64,000 nucleotides of DNA, taken from the NCBI RefSeq assembly GCF_900637865.1, contig NZ_LR134433.1:1-64000 (forward strand). The letters run 5' to 3'. The notes beneath the pieces are model-generated. The model saw only the letters and a list, made by a program, of their open reading frames with translations, ran no database searches and had not been told where the DNA came from. This document shows positions 8,707-16,665 of this stretch, piece after piece. Position 1 is the stretch's first letter. The number at the start of each line of letters is the position of its first letter. The DNA is from Legionella adelaidensis. Lineage in GTDB: Bacteria; Pseudomonadota; Gammaproteobacteria; Legionellales; Legionellaceae. The position numbers were made by a program, and so were the translations under genes.

Positions 8707-9455
8707 GGCTCTACACCAAATAAGGGGGCACTTTAATCAACTTAGTATAAACTAAGTCCTTGATTTAGCGATCAAAAGGAGATTAAAGTGCCGAAGAACA
8801 ATCTTATCCTAAATTTACCTGGGTTTTCCATAGTAAAAGTGAGCGGATATCAACCATTATTATTAGATGTAAGATATAACCGATTAGCGCGTTGTAGCCA
8901 CTGTCAAAGTAAGAGGGTACGTAAGAAATCCTCATTTATACGAAGAGTTCATCATGAATTAATAGGCCATAGGCGAAGTATATTAAGGTTTAAAGCCTAT
9001 AAGTTATATTGTTATGCGTGTTGTCGTTATAGTAATCAACAATTCCCTGGTATCAATAAACATCAACGTGCTACTTGGCGGGCGCAGGCAGCGGTGAGCA
9101 TTTCTTTAGTAAGAAAGAAGGTTTTGCTACTACGTTATGTGACCTGAGAAAGCATAAGGTCTTTGATGTAGTTCGAGGCCGAAGTGAAGGGGATTTAAAG
9201 GACTACCTACAGCAGCTGCCTGGAAAGGAACGAGTTAAAGTCATCTGTATGGACTTAAGTAGTACCTATCGGTCTATTGTAAAAAAATACTTTCCTAATG
9301 CAATGATAGTTGCCGATGGATTCCATGTGATTCGTTTAATTCAACATCAATGTATGATGACTTACCGAGAACTCTCCAGTGAAATAAAAAGCAATAGAGT
9401 TATCTTAGCCTTATTGAGAACCAGACCCGATAACCTGAGTGAAGAAAAGAGCCAA
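8707..9455 (+). mobile_element. Broken ISL3-like element, copy 1
   Basis: It starts with the same 24-bp terminal repeat as the intact copy (8707-8730, GGCTCTACACC...GGGGGCA). The transposase frame begins with GTG at 8788. A 154-bp internal deletion with TG microhomology at 9095-9096 (equivalent to 11122-11275 of the intact copy) shifts the frame. The copy then breaks off near 9450, losing the last third of the gene and the right terminal repeat. Apart from the deletion it is almost identical to the intact copy, so the damage is recent. Thirteen bases later the 49-bp tRNA-Arg fragment begins. Confidence 0.9.
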
Positions 9456-9467
9456 AGAGCCCCAAAT

Positions 9468-9516
9468 TGGCGCGCTCGGAGGGACTCGAACCCCCGACAC
9501 CTTGGTTCGAAGCCAA
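9468..9516 (-). repeat. 49-bp duplicate of the 3' half of tRNA-Arg (att-like)
   Basis: These 49 bp equal 12116-12164 of the intact tRNA-Arg gene exactly, from the CCA end to the anticodon stem, in the same orientation. The duplicate starts at the tRNA 3' terminus and lies downstream of the tRNA. This is the geometry of the displaced attachment site left by tRNA-targeting integrases, but no integrase gene is present. Duplication together with the neighbouring IS is an alternative. Confidence 0.85.
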
Positions 9517-9651
9517 TTTGATCAATTTAAATTAACAATAAAATCAGTAAATTGCGATGTAACAAATCAGCCAATTACTGCCTACAACTGCCTCAAACAA
9601 CTGGAGTTATATTTCACTTTGTTACAAATTTGCTACATCTAATTTATTCTT

Positions 9652-10650
9652 TTAATTTACATCTTTAATCAAATTTATAATTAACTTAATCATTGTTTCT
9701 TTTTGGGAAGGTTCACTTTGTGCCACCAATAAGGCAATAGCAACCAAAGCGTTATCATTAATCTTAGCTTCCCCATTTTGCTTTAAATGATGTTTATTCA
9801 TCTGTAAGAACCAAATAAACATAAAAGCACCAATGCGTTTATTTCCATCAGTAAATGGATGGTTTTTTATTATGAAGTAAAGTAGATGAGCTGCTTGCTC
9901 TTCAATGCTTGGATACAGATACTCTCCACCAAAACTTTGAACGATATTTCCTAAAATACCCGCAAAACTCTCATCTTTAGGTTTTCCAAATAACTCAGTC
10001 GCTTCATTCTGCTCCATTAGCTTCTGTCTTAGTTCGGTAATTGCTTTCATTGCTTCTGACAAGGTAATTTCAACCGTAATATTTTGGTTTAAACCCCCCT
10101 CTGGGAAATTGCCGGTATCATATTGGTTTAATAGAATAAAGGTATTCGTATAATTCATTAATACGTTTAAAAGGCCAGTAGCCTCTGACTGGTTTAATTC
10201 TTTTGATTCTGTAGCTTGAAATATACTAAGTGTTTTTTGAAGTTCCTGGAGCTGCTGAAGTTGATGCTTTAACCGTTTTTGATCAAGCGTATAACCTTTT
10301 ACTAGATAATCTTTTAAAATTTTATTTGCCCAAATTCTAAACTTTGTTCCTTCCTTTGACTTAACACGATATCCAACTGAAATAATAACGTCTAGGTTAT
10401 AATGTTCAATATCTCTGGTTACTTGCCGTTTCCCTTCCTGGCGAACTATCCGGAAATTCCGGATAGTTGACTCTGTAGAGAGCTCTTCTTCAGAAAAAAT
10501 ATTTTGAATATGTTCATTAATAGTGCGGATGTCTTTATTAAAAAGCTCGGCCAATTGTTTCTGGGATAGCCAAACTGTGTCGTCATGTAATGTAACATCA
10601 GTTTTCAAACCGCCATCTTCTGTTTGATATATTAAGGTATTTTTTACCAT
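9652..10650 (-). CDS. RhuM-family protein fused to a Fic/Doc domain
   Basis: A 332-residue protein. The N-terminal 190 residues match the RhuM virulence-protein family: an HTH-like stretch (TVWLSQKQLAELFNKDIRTI), then YNLDVIISVGYRVKS and FRIWANKILKDYLVKGY. The C-terminal domain has the complete Fic active-site motif HPFTDGNKR near residue 266, so nucleotidyl- or phosphotransferase activity is likely. RhuM-Fic fusions are common on genomic islands and often regarded as toxin-like; no cognate antitoxin gene is adjacent. It lies between the tRNA-Arg fragment and the intact IS. Function in this organism is unknown; a host-targeted or phage-defence role is speculation. Confidence 0.88.
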   Translation of the reverse strand: MVKNTLIYQTEDGGLKTDVTLHDDTVWLSQKQLAELFNKDIRTINEHIQNIFSEEELSTESTIRNFRIVRQEGKRQVTRDIEHYNLDVIISVGYRVKSKEGTKFRIWANKILKDYLVKGYTLDQKRLKHQLQQLQELQKTLSIFQATESKELNQSEATGLLNVLMNYTNTFILLNQYDTGNFPEGGLNQNITVEITLSEAMKAITELRQKLMEQNEATELFGKPKDESFAGILGNIVQSFGGEYLYPSIEEQAAHLLYFIIKNHPFTDGNKRIGAFMFIWFLQMNKHHLKQNGEAKINDNALVAIALLVAQSEPSQKETMIKLIINLIKDVN

Positions 10651-10731
10651 TTAGAGACTGTTCCAATAAATTTCTGAGAGCGTCTACAATGATACCATAG
10701 CCTGTAAGCATACAAGGATTCTGAAGTATGC

Positions 10732-12019
10732 GGCTCTACACCAAATAAGGGGGCACTTTAATCAACTTAGTTTAAACTAAGTCCTTGATTTAGCGATCAA
10801 AAGGAGATTAAAGTGCCGAAGAACAATCTTATCCTAAATTTACCTGGGTTTTCCATAGTAAAAGTGAGCGGATATCAACCATTATTATTAGATGTAAGAT
10901 ATAACCGATTAGCGCGTTGTAGCCACTGTCAAAGTAAGAGGGTACGTAAGAAATCCTCATTTATACGAAGAGTTCATCATGAATTAATAGGCCATAGGCG
11001 AAGTATATTAAGGTTTAAAGCCTATAAGTTATATTGTTATGCGTGTTGTCGTTATGGTAATCAACAATTCCCTGGTATCAATAAACATCAACGTGCTACT
11101 TGGCGGGCGCAAGCAGCGGTGTTTCATGAACATAGCCGAGGAGTATCCCAAAAAGACTTATCGGAGCGTTATAAGAAAGGGAAAGCCACTATCGAGCGAT
11201 GGTATCAGCGCCATTATGAAGAGCAACATAGAGAGCTCCTTAATAAGCCCTGTCCTGTAGTGCTTGGCATTGATGAGCATTTCTTTAGTAAGAAAGAAGG
11301 TTTTGCTACTACGTTATGTGACCTGAGAAAGCATAAGGTCTTTGATGTAGTTCGAGGCCGAAGTGAAGGGGATTTAAAGGACTACCTACAGCAGCTGCCT
11401 GGAAAGGAACGAGTTAAAGTCATCTGTATGGACTTAAGTAGTACCTATCGGTCTATTGTAAAAAAATACTTTCCTAATGCAATGATAGTTGCCGATAGAT
11501 TCCATGTGATTCGTTTAATTCAACATCAATGTATGATGACTTACCGAGAACTCTCCAGTGAAATAAAAAGCAATAGAGGTATCTTAGCCTTATTGAGAAC
11601 CAGACCTGATAACCTGAGTGAAGAAAAGAGGGCTAAAAGAGACGCCTTTTTAATTCAAAATCCGGCTATTGAAGCCATCTATCAATTTCAGCAAGAGCTT
11701 CATTCTCTGTTAATGAAAAGAGCTTTAACTCAACGTGCATGCCGTAAAGTAATCCCTACATTCTTGAATATGCTAGCTGAATTAAAACAGAGCACCTTTA
11801 AAGCGTTAGCATCATTAGGAAAAACGCTTAGTGCTTGGAAAGATGAAGTCGCCAGAATGTGGCGGTTTAGTAAATCTAATGGAATAACTGAAGGCTTTCA
11901 TCGCAAAATGAAACTCATTCAGCGAAGGGCTTATGGTTTTAGAAATTTTGAAAATTATAGAGTGCGTGTTAAGGTGCTCTGCGGGTGATTATAGCTGCCC
12001 CCTTAAATGGGAAAGAGCC
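10732..12019 (+). mobile_element. Intact ISL3-like insertion sequence, copy 2
   Basis: It is bounded by imperfect 24-bp inverted repeats at 10732-10755 and 11996-12019 (outer GGCTCT, inner AAGGGGGCA). It contains one intact transposase gene. No matching 8-bp target duplication is visible: the right end is followed by a 69-bp tandem duplication of the IS terminus, and the left flank differs. The element lies about 100 bp from tRNA-Arg. Confidence 0.9.
10813..11988 (+). CDS. ISL3-family transposase
   Basis: A 391-residue protein starting at GTG behind AAGGAGATTAAA. It has an N-terminal zinc-finger-like set (CSHCQSKRVR, LYCYACCRYG), a helix-turn-helix segment (SQKDLSERYKKGKATIERW) and the DDE transposase core of the ISL3 family: GIDEHFFSK, VICMDLSSTYRSIVKKYFP, VADRFHVIRL, and the C-terminal GITEGFHRKMKLIQRRAYGF. 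All blocks of the catalytic core appear present and the length is normal, so this copy should be able to move itself and its damaged relative at 8707. Confidence 0.93.
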   Translation: MPKNNLILNLPGFSIVKVSGYQPLLLDVRYNRLARCSHCQSKRVRKKSSFIRRVHHELIGHRRSILRFKAYKLYCYACCRYGNQQFPGINKHQRATWRAQAAVFHEHSRGVSQKDLSERYKKGKATIERWYQRHYEEQHRELLNKPCPVVLGIDEHFFSKKEGFATTLCDLRKHKVFDVVRGRSEGDLKDYLQQLPGKERVKVICMDLSSTYRSIVKKYFPNAMIVADRFHVIRLIQHQCMMTYRELSSEIKSNRGILALLRTRPDNLSEEKRAKRDAFLIQNPAIEAIYQFQQELHSLLMKRALTQRACRKVIPTFLNMLAELKQSTFKALASLGKTLSAWKDEVARMWRFSKSNGITEGFHRKMKLIQRRAYGFRNFENYRVRVKVLCG

Positions 12020-12088
12020 AAAATTATAGAGTGCGTGTTAAGGTGCTCTGCGGGTGATTATAGCTGCCCCCTTAAATGGGAAAGAGCC
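11951..12088. repeat. 69-bp tandem duplication at the right end of the IS
   Basis: Positions 11951-12019 and 12020-12088 are two identical 69-bp units holding the last codons of the transposase and the full right inverted repeat. The element therefore has two right ends in a row, either of which could be used. Confidence 0.9.
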
Positions 12089-12115
12089 AAAATTTAACGT
12101 AAGTCCTTGATTAAA

Positions 12116-12192
12116 TGGCGCGCTCGGAGGGACTCGAACCCCCGACACCTTGGTTCGAAGCCAAGTACTCTATCCAGCTGAGCTACGAGCGC
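12116..12192 (-). tRNA. tRNA-Arg (anticodon TCG)
   Basis: A 77-nt gene with encoded CCA. The acceptor stem GCGCTCG pairs with CGAGCGC, the D-arm includes TAGCTCAGCTGGATAGAG, the anticodon loop CTTCGAA lies within a CTTGG/CCAAG stem, and the T-loop is GGTTCGAGTCC. Parts of this gene recur at 5820 and 9468, which marks it as an insertion locus. Confidence 0.95.
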
Positions 12193-12204
12193 CTGAGGTG
12201 ATCT

Positions 12205-12280
12205 TGGTGGGCCGTATAGGAATCGAACCTATGACACAAAGGTTAAAAGCCTTCTGCTCTACCGACTGAGCTAACGGCCC
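12205..12280 (-). tRNA. tRNA-Lys (anticodon TTT), copy 1
   Basis: A 76-nt cloverleaf with encoded CCA. The acceptor stem starts GGGCCGT, the anticodon loop is CTTTTAA and the T-arm contains GGTTCGATTCC. It lies 12 bp downstream of the second lysine gene's spacer and just upstream of tRNA-Arg, probably in one transcript. Confidence 0.95.
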
Positions 12281-12305
12281 CGGCAAAAAATGTACTCTAC
12301 AAAGA

Positions 12306-12381
12306 TGGTGGGCCGTATAGGAATCGAACCTATGACACAAAGGTTAAAAGCCTTCTGCTCTACCGACTGAGCTAACGGCCC
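12306..12381 (-). tRNA. tRNA-Lys (anticodon TTT), copy 2
   Basis: This gene is identical to the tRNA-Lys 25 bp downstream and is the first gene of the Lys-Lys-Arg tRNA cluster on the minus strand. The duplication may reflect high AAA/AAG codon use in this AT-rich genome. Confidence 0.95.
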
Positions 12382-12447
12382 ACAAAGAGGCTGAAATCAT
12401 ACCGGAATAAGGTGAAATTTCAAGCTTTTTTCATGACTTTTTTGCAA

Positions 12448-13296
12448 TTATAACGCATAAATTAAATCTTGCTGGGTAGCGATTATATCTAATTTCATTT
12501 TTTTTAGTTTTTGGCAGATACTTTCAAGTTTATTTTGCGCTACAAAAACTAAAATCGTATCTGCGCCTAAAGCTCCGCACCCTTTACAAGCCAAGACTCC
12601 TGGCATCTTGTTTATCAAGTTAACTATGTCTTGCGTATGAGAAGCAACTAAGTGTAAAGCATTTAATTGTTGATAGTAGGTATTAATCGCGGCAGTTAGC
12701 AAGGAAGAATCTTTTGTCAGAAATGCAGTTTTGGCTTTATATACAGTATCTTTTAAAGTATTTACGTTTTCAGTGAGCTGTAAAACCTGCAAATGATTAT
12801 GGGTAGCAATTTTTTTCCCAGTATGAATTAGAAGAAAACCCAAATCAGAAAAAGGCCATCCCCATTCCTCAATATCGTTTTTATTTTTTTCAATAAATAC
12901 GCAGGGGTACTTTTTTGTTTGCGCCAAAATATCATAGGCACTGGGCCTTAATCCCTCACCGTTCCAAGCAAACTGGTAGTAATCGCTAAGGAGCTTTTCC
13001 TCGTCAATAATGTCATTTTTTATGGAATACATACCAATAAATTGGGCGGATGATGCTCCAAGACCTCCTTTTTGAAAGTAAGGATCGTCAAATTGGATTC
13101 CTGTATCTTTACTACCGTATTTCTGCCACCATTTACCAGCAGGGGAATCTTTATGTATACCAGCCAACCCTTTGCTCTGTCTTATTTTAAGAGAAAAATA
13201 AGGAGAAGTATTAAGCAAAATAGCTGGCCCTCCTAAAAGGGCTACGTATTCGCCAATTAGAAAAGTTTTGGCAGGGATTTTTACTTCACACGGCAT
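12448..13296 (-). CDS. GHMP kinase, probable phosphomevalonate kinase
   Basis: A 282-residue GHMP-superfamily kinase. The N-terminus has the PAKTFLIGEYVALLGG substrate motif, the ATP loop is GGLGASSAQF, and a C-terminal CKGCGALGADT loop replaces the usual glycine-rich GSGGGG. It is the last gene of an operon with HMG-CoA reductase and type 2 IDI, and mvaD and a mevalonate kinase lie 10 kb away, so phosphomevalonate kinase is the missing step it most likely fills. The start is taken at the ATG at 13296, overlapping the reductase stop by 11 bp; an in-frame upstream start would overlap by 41 bp. Confidence 0.82.
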   Translation of the reverse strand: MPCEVKIPAKTFLIGEYVALLGGPAILLNTSPYFSLKIRQSKGLAGIHKDSPAGKWWQKYGSKDTGIQFDDPYFQKGGLGASSAQFIGMYSIKNDIIDEEKLLSDYYQFAWNGEGLRPSAYDILAQTKKYPCVFIEKNKNDIEEWGWPFSDLGFLLIHTGKKIATHNHLQVLQLTENVNTLKDTVYKAKTAFLTKDSSLLTAAINTYYQQLNALHLVASHTQDIVNLINKMPGVLACKGCGALGADTILVFVAQNKLESICQKLKKMKLDIIATQQDLIYAL

Positions 13297-14581
13297 GCGC
13301 TTCACGAATTTCCGCAAGTAACTCACAAGCGTTATTTAAACTAACGCGCTTGTTTTTTGTAAGCCAGGATTCTAAGCGCTCTTTAAGAACCGGCATTTCC
13401 TTTTCGGTTGCCCCTGCTACCATTACCAGGTTATCCAAATGCAATTTCATATGACCCTGGATAATGCCTTCAGTACATAAAGCGCGTATAGCTCCTAAAT
13501 TTTGCACTAACCCTACAGCGGCAATAATGCGGGATAAATGATTGGCGGATTCGATTCCCATCATTCGTAAACACATACGTGCGGTTGGATGTAATGCAGT
13601 TACTCCTCCTACTGTTCCTACTATAATGGGAGCAGTTATTTCACCTGTTAATACTTTATTTTCATAACGCCATTGGCTAATCGCTTTGTATTCCCCTGAA
13701 CGCGCCGCATAAGCATGAACGCCGGACTCCACGGCCCGCCAATCATTACCAGTAGCGATTAATACCGCATCCATCCCATTCATAACGCCCTTATTATGGG
13801 TCGCGGCGCGGTAAGGGTCAGTTTCCGCAAATAAAGACGCTTCTTGTAGACGCTCTCCTAGCTCAGGGTCAATATTTTCAATAATAACTTTTGCTGTAGT
13901 GAGTTTTTGATCATTCAAATTAGAAAGAATACACATGGTGACTGCTTCACCAGTTAACTGCTCAATAGGGCCTTTTAAGTATTCCAGTACCTGGTTAATT
14001 ATATTTGCGCCCATAGCATCACAGCTGTCCATGAATAAATGCACAACCGCCATTGTTCCACCATCTGCTCTTTCTATTTTTCGTAATTGTAATTCTCTAA
14101 CGCCCCCACCACGTTTAACCATGGTTGCGGCCACTTCAGTATTTGCTTTTTCTATAAGCCATTGTTTGTTGAGTTCAAAAGATTGGTTCAATTTCTCAAA
14201 ATCTTTCACCTTCGCTAATTGAATTTGACCTAAAATACAGTTGCCTTTAACTTCAGTGATTATTTTCCCACTTTGGCGTATCCATTTCGCTGTTTTTGAC
14301 AAAGCGGCAATAATAGACGTTTCTTCAACCGCCATAGGGATGACATAATCTTTATCATCAATACGAAAATTAGTGGCAACTCCGAGCGGTAATTGAAAAT
14401 AGCCCACCACATTTTCAATTAATTTATCTGCCAGTTTGGTATCACCAACCCCACCTTGCTTTAGAAATTCAATATCTTGCGGGGTTAATGCTCCCATTTC
14501 TAAAAGTCTTTTAAAGCGTTCTTCTCGATTGAGTTTAGAAAAACCTTGGAATAATTGGTTGGCATTTTCACTTAACAACAT
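13286..14581 (-). CDS. mvaA: Hydroxymethylglutaryl-CoA reductase, class II
   Basis: A 431-residue enzyme converting HMG-CoA to mevalonate. Recognisable blocks are LPLGVATNFRIDDKDYVIPMAVEE near residue 80 (substrate site), DSCDAMGANIIN (DAMG motif), GTVGGVTALHPTA and ESANHLSRIIAAVGLVQNLGA. The length of about 430 residues without membrane helices marks the bacterial class II form. The gene overlaps the IDI gene by 10 bp and the kinase gene by 11 bp, so the three are translationally coupled. Confidence 0.95.
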   Translation of the reverse strand: MLLSENANQLFQGFSKLNREERFKRLLEMGALTPQDIEFLKQGGVGDTKLADKLIENVVGYFQLPLGVATNFRIDDKDYVIPMAVEETSIIAALSKTAKWIRQSGKIITEVKGNCILGQIQLAKVKDFEKLNQSFELNKQWLIEKANTEVAATMVKRGGGVRELQLRKIERADGGTMAVVHLFMDSCDAMGANIINQVLEYLKGPIEQLTGEAVTMCILSNLNDQKLTTAKVIIENIDPELGERLQEASLFAETDPYRAATHNKGVMNGMDAVLIATGNDWRAVESGVHAYAARSGEYKAISQWRYENKVLTGEITAPIIVGTVGGVTALHPTARMCLRMMGIESANHLSRIIAAVGLVQNLGAIRALCTEGIIQGHMKLHLDNLVMVAGATEKEMPVLKERLESWLTKNKRVSLNNACELLAEIREAHAV

Positions 14582-15612
14582 GCCTTCTCCTTTAAAACTT
14601 GTAAATTAGCGCTACCGGTACAAAACATTGCAACTTTCAACTCGTATTCAATAGTTTCCATTGCTTGTATTACATGGTCATTTGATTGGATTGCAGCATC
14701 AAGCATTGGCTTGGCAAAACTTACGGAATTTGCACCTAAAGCCAATAACTTTGCAGCATCTAATCCTTGACGCACGCCCCCTGAACCCCATATTTCGTAA
14801 GTAGGGGTTATAGACAGCGCAGTTAAAACACTTTGTACTGTATCAATTCCCCAATCTTTAAAAGTAAGTGCCGCATTTTTTCGCATGGTATCTAAAGCTC
14901 TATGTCCTTCAATCCGCCCCCAGTGCGTTCCCCCCAAACCACTTACATCCACGGCAGCTACACCAATGTCATTTAAACGCGATAACGTTTGGAAAGAAAA
15001 GCCACAGCCTGTTTCCTTAACAATGATAGGAATTTCAGCATGTTTTACTAATTCTTCCAGCACTTGCCAACAACCCTTAAAGTCGGGAGTGCCTTCCGGT
15101 TGTATAGATTCTTGCAAGGGATTGCAATGAATAATTAGCCCTTCCGCCTGTAAAGCCTCTGCCAGTTTTAATACTTTGCTTAAAGGATTAGTTATCAATT
15201 GGGCAATCCCTAAGTTACTGAACAAAGTAACTTTAGGAAATTCCAAGCGTAGAGACTTCCATTCAACAGCTGCTTTATTATCAGTTAATTCACGACGTTG
15301 TGACCCTACTCCCATAGCCCAGCCGGTTTGTGCACAAGCAGCAATAAGCGCATGGTTAATATTGACTGCATCTTTATGCCCTGCAGTCATAGAGGCAACA
15401 ACGAAAGGTGAAGAAACTTTTTTACCAAAGCGCAGGGAGGATATATCAATGTCATTAAAATTAAGATCAGGCAATGCCTCGTGTATCAAAGTTACCTGGT
15501 CAAAAGTATTGTGCTCATGCGCTTGATTAACTTGCATTAAAGCCAATTCAATATGGTCTTTCTTACGTTGTTCAAATTGACTGTAATCTGAAGGCATTTG
15601 CATTACTTTCAT
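14572..15612 (-). CDS. fni: Type 2 isopentenyl-diphosphate delta-isomerase (FMN-dependent)
   Basis: A 346-residue TIM-barrel flavoprotein that interconverts IPP and DMAPP at the end of the mevalonate route. Visible family blocks are FDQVTLIHEALPDLNFNDID, FVVASMTAGH (FMN site), GVGSQRREL, HCNPLQESIQPEGTPDF, VKETGCGFS, VDVSGLGGTHW and WGSGGVRQGLDAAK. It is the first gene of the operon with mvaA and the GHMP kinase. Type 2 isomerase commonly accompanies the bacterial mevalonate pathway. Confidence 0.95.
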   Translation of the reverse strand: MKVMQMPSDYSQFEQRKKDHIELALMQVNQAHEHNTFDQVTLIHEALPDLNFNDIDISSLRFGKKVSSPFVVASMTAGHKDAVNINHALIAACAQTGWAMGVGSQRRELTDNKAAVEWKSLRLEFPKVTLFSNLGIAQLITNPLSKVLKLAEALQAEGLIIHCNPLQESIQPEGTPDFKGCWQVLEELVKHAEIPIIVKETGCGFSFQTLSRLNDIGVAAVDVSGLGGTHWGRIEGHRALDTMRKNAALTFKDWGIDTVQSVLTALSITPTYEIWGSGGVRQGLDAAKLLALGANSVSFAKPMLDAAIQSNDHVIQAMETIEYELKVAMFCTGSANLQVLKEKACC

Positions 15613-15657
15613 TAAAAAAATGCTTTAATTTTAGCACAGTCAGGGGAGGTATGTTAA

Positions 15658-16665
15658 TTACGTTTTAGCTAAAAGCTGATAAAGTTCTTTCAAATGCATA
15701 TTAACCTGAATAAAAAAGTACAGCAGACTAAAAAAACCTAACGCGTCAGAGTTTAACTCGGCAAATTTTTTGGGATTTTCTTGAATCGTTTTTTCTATTA
15801 GACAAGACAAATGTTTAGTCCCCAGCATCTCTTCTGCGTTTTTACTTCTCAAATAATTAATTAATATAAGAAGATTTTTCTCTGTGGTTTTATAAGCTAC
15901 TGCCATCATCTGGGCTTCCTCTTCTGTAAAGTGAGGAAACAACCATTCGGATGATTCTACTAAATTAAAAGTATATCGTGTGGCTATAACCAAATTATTG
16001 AGCGCGGCGTTAAAATCGGCAGGTTTTAAACGATGAAAAAATAATTCATAGCGAATTGCAAGCGCTGCTTTTCTTATCTTTTGCAGATCAGTAGATAATG
16101 ATTGTCTGGTTACTAAGGTACGCACTTTGGTATTAGTAAAAAAGGTAGTCAACAAGGCTTTCATTTTTTCCAAATAGTTAACTAAAAGCCCATTTATATT
16201 AGTTTTCAGTGGAAAAACTAAAAACCCGACAATTAACGCAATAATTGCGCCCAAAATGGTATCCACAATTCGAATGCGCAATAAATCCCAAGTCCAATTA
16301 CCAAATAAAGCAAATAAAAATACAACAACACAAGTAAGAAAAAAAACAGAGACCAAATGATGAATTCTTATCAAATAAACAGTAAAAAAGATAAATCCTA
16401 TCAATAAGAAAAAAAACAAATGAGACCCTTGTTGCGGTAGTAAAAAATACAATGCCGTACCGACGAGCCCTCCTAATATTGTCATACCTACGCGTTCAAA
16501 AGAGCGTTTGATACTTTCCCCCCAGGTTTGGGTAGTTAAGGCCATTGCAGTAAGCGTAATCCAATAACCACGGTCAAATACAAAAGTTAAGCTTATAATT
16601 TCCGCAATGCTAATGGCTAAAGCAGCTTGAATAGCCATTTTTGTTGTATTTCTAAGTTCCATCAA
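15658..16665 (-). CDS. FUSC-family inner membrane protein (1)
   Basis: A 335-residue protein with about five or six hydrophobic helices in the first 160 residues (AAIAISIAEI-like start, RGYWITLTAMALTTQ, LGGLVGTALYFLLP) and a soluble helical C-terminal half. The RGYWITLTA...GE(S)xxRSxERxxGTxxGG pattern is characteristic of fusaric-acid-resistance/aromatic-acid exporter-like (FUSC) proteins. It overlaps the second FUSC gene by 14 bp, so the two are probably one complex. The substrate is unknown and no periplasmic adaptor gene is present. Confidence 0.78.
   Translation of the reverse strand: MMELRNTTKMAIQAALAISIAEIISLTFVFDRGYWITLTAMALTTQTWGESIKRSFERVGMTILGGLVGTALYFLLPQQGSHLFFFLLIGFIFFTVYLIRIHHLVSVFFLTCVVVFLFALFGNWTWDLLRIRIVDTILGAIIALIVGFLVFPLKTNINGLLVNYLEKMKALLTTFFTNTKVRTLVTRQSLSTDLQKIRKAALAIRYELFFHRLKPADFNAALNNLVIATRYTFNLVESSEWLFPHFTEEEAQMMAVAYKTTEKNLLILINYLRSKNAEEMLGTKHLSCLIEKTIQENPKKFAELNSDALGFFSLLYFFIQVNMHLKELYQLLAKT

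Noticed and set aside
9556-9639. Inverted repeat GATGTAACAAAT / ATTTGCTACATC next to the tRNA fragment, as an integrase arm site
   Set aside because: One mismatch over 12 bp in AT-rich DNA, and no integrase to bind it; noted but too weak to annotate.
9439-9642. 67-codon frame across the truncated IS and tRNA-Arg fragment
   Set aside because: It is read through a tRNA copy; phrases such as GGTRTPDTLVRSQ are the known false translation of tRNA genes.
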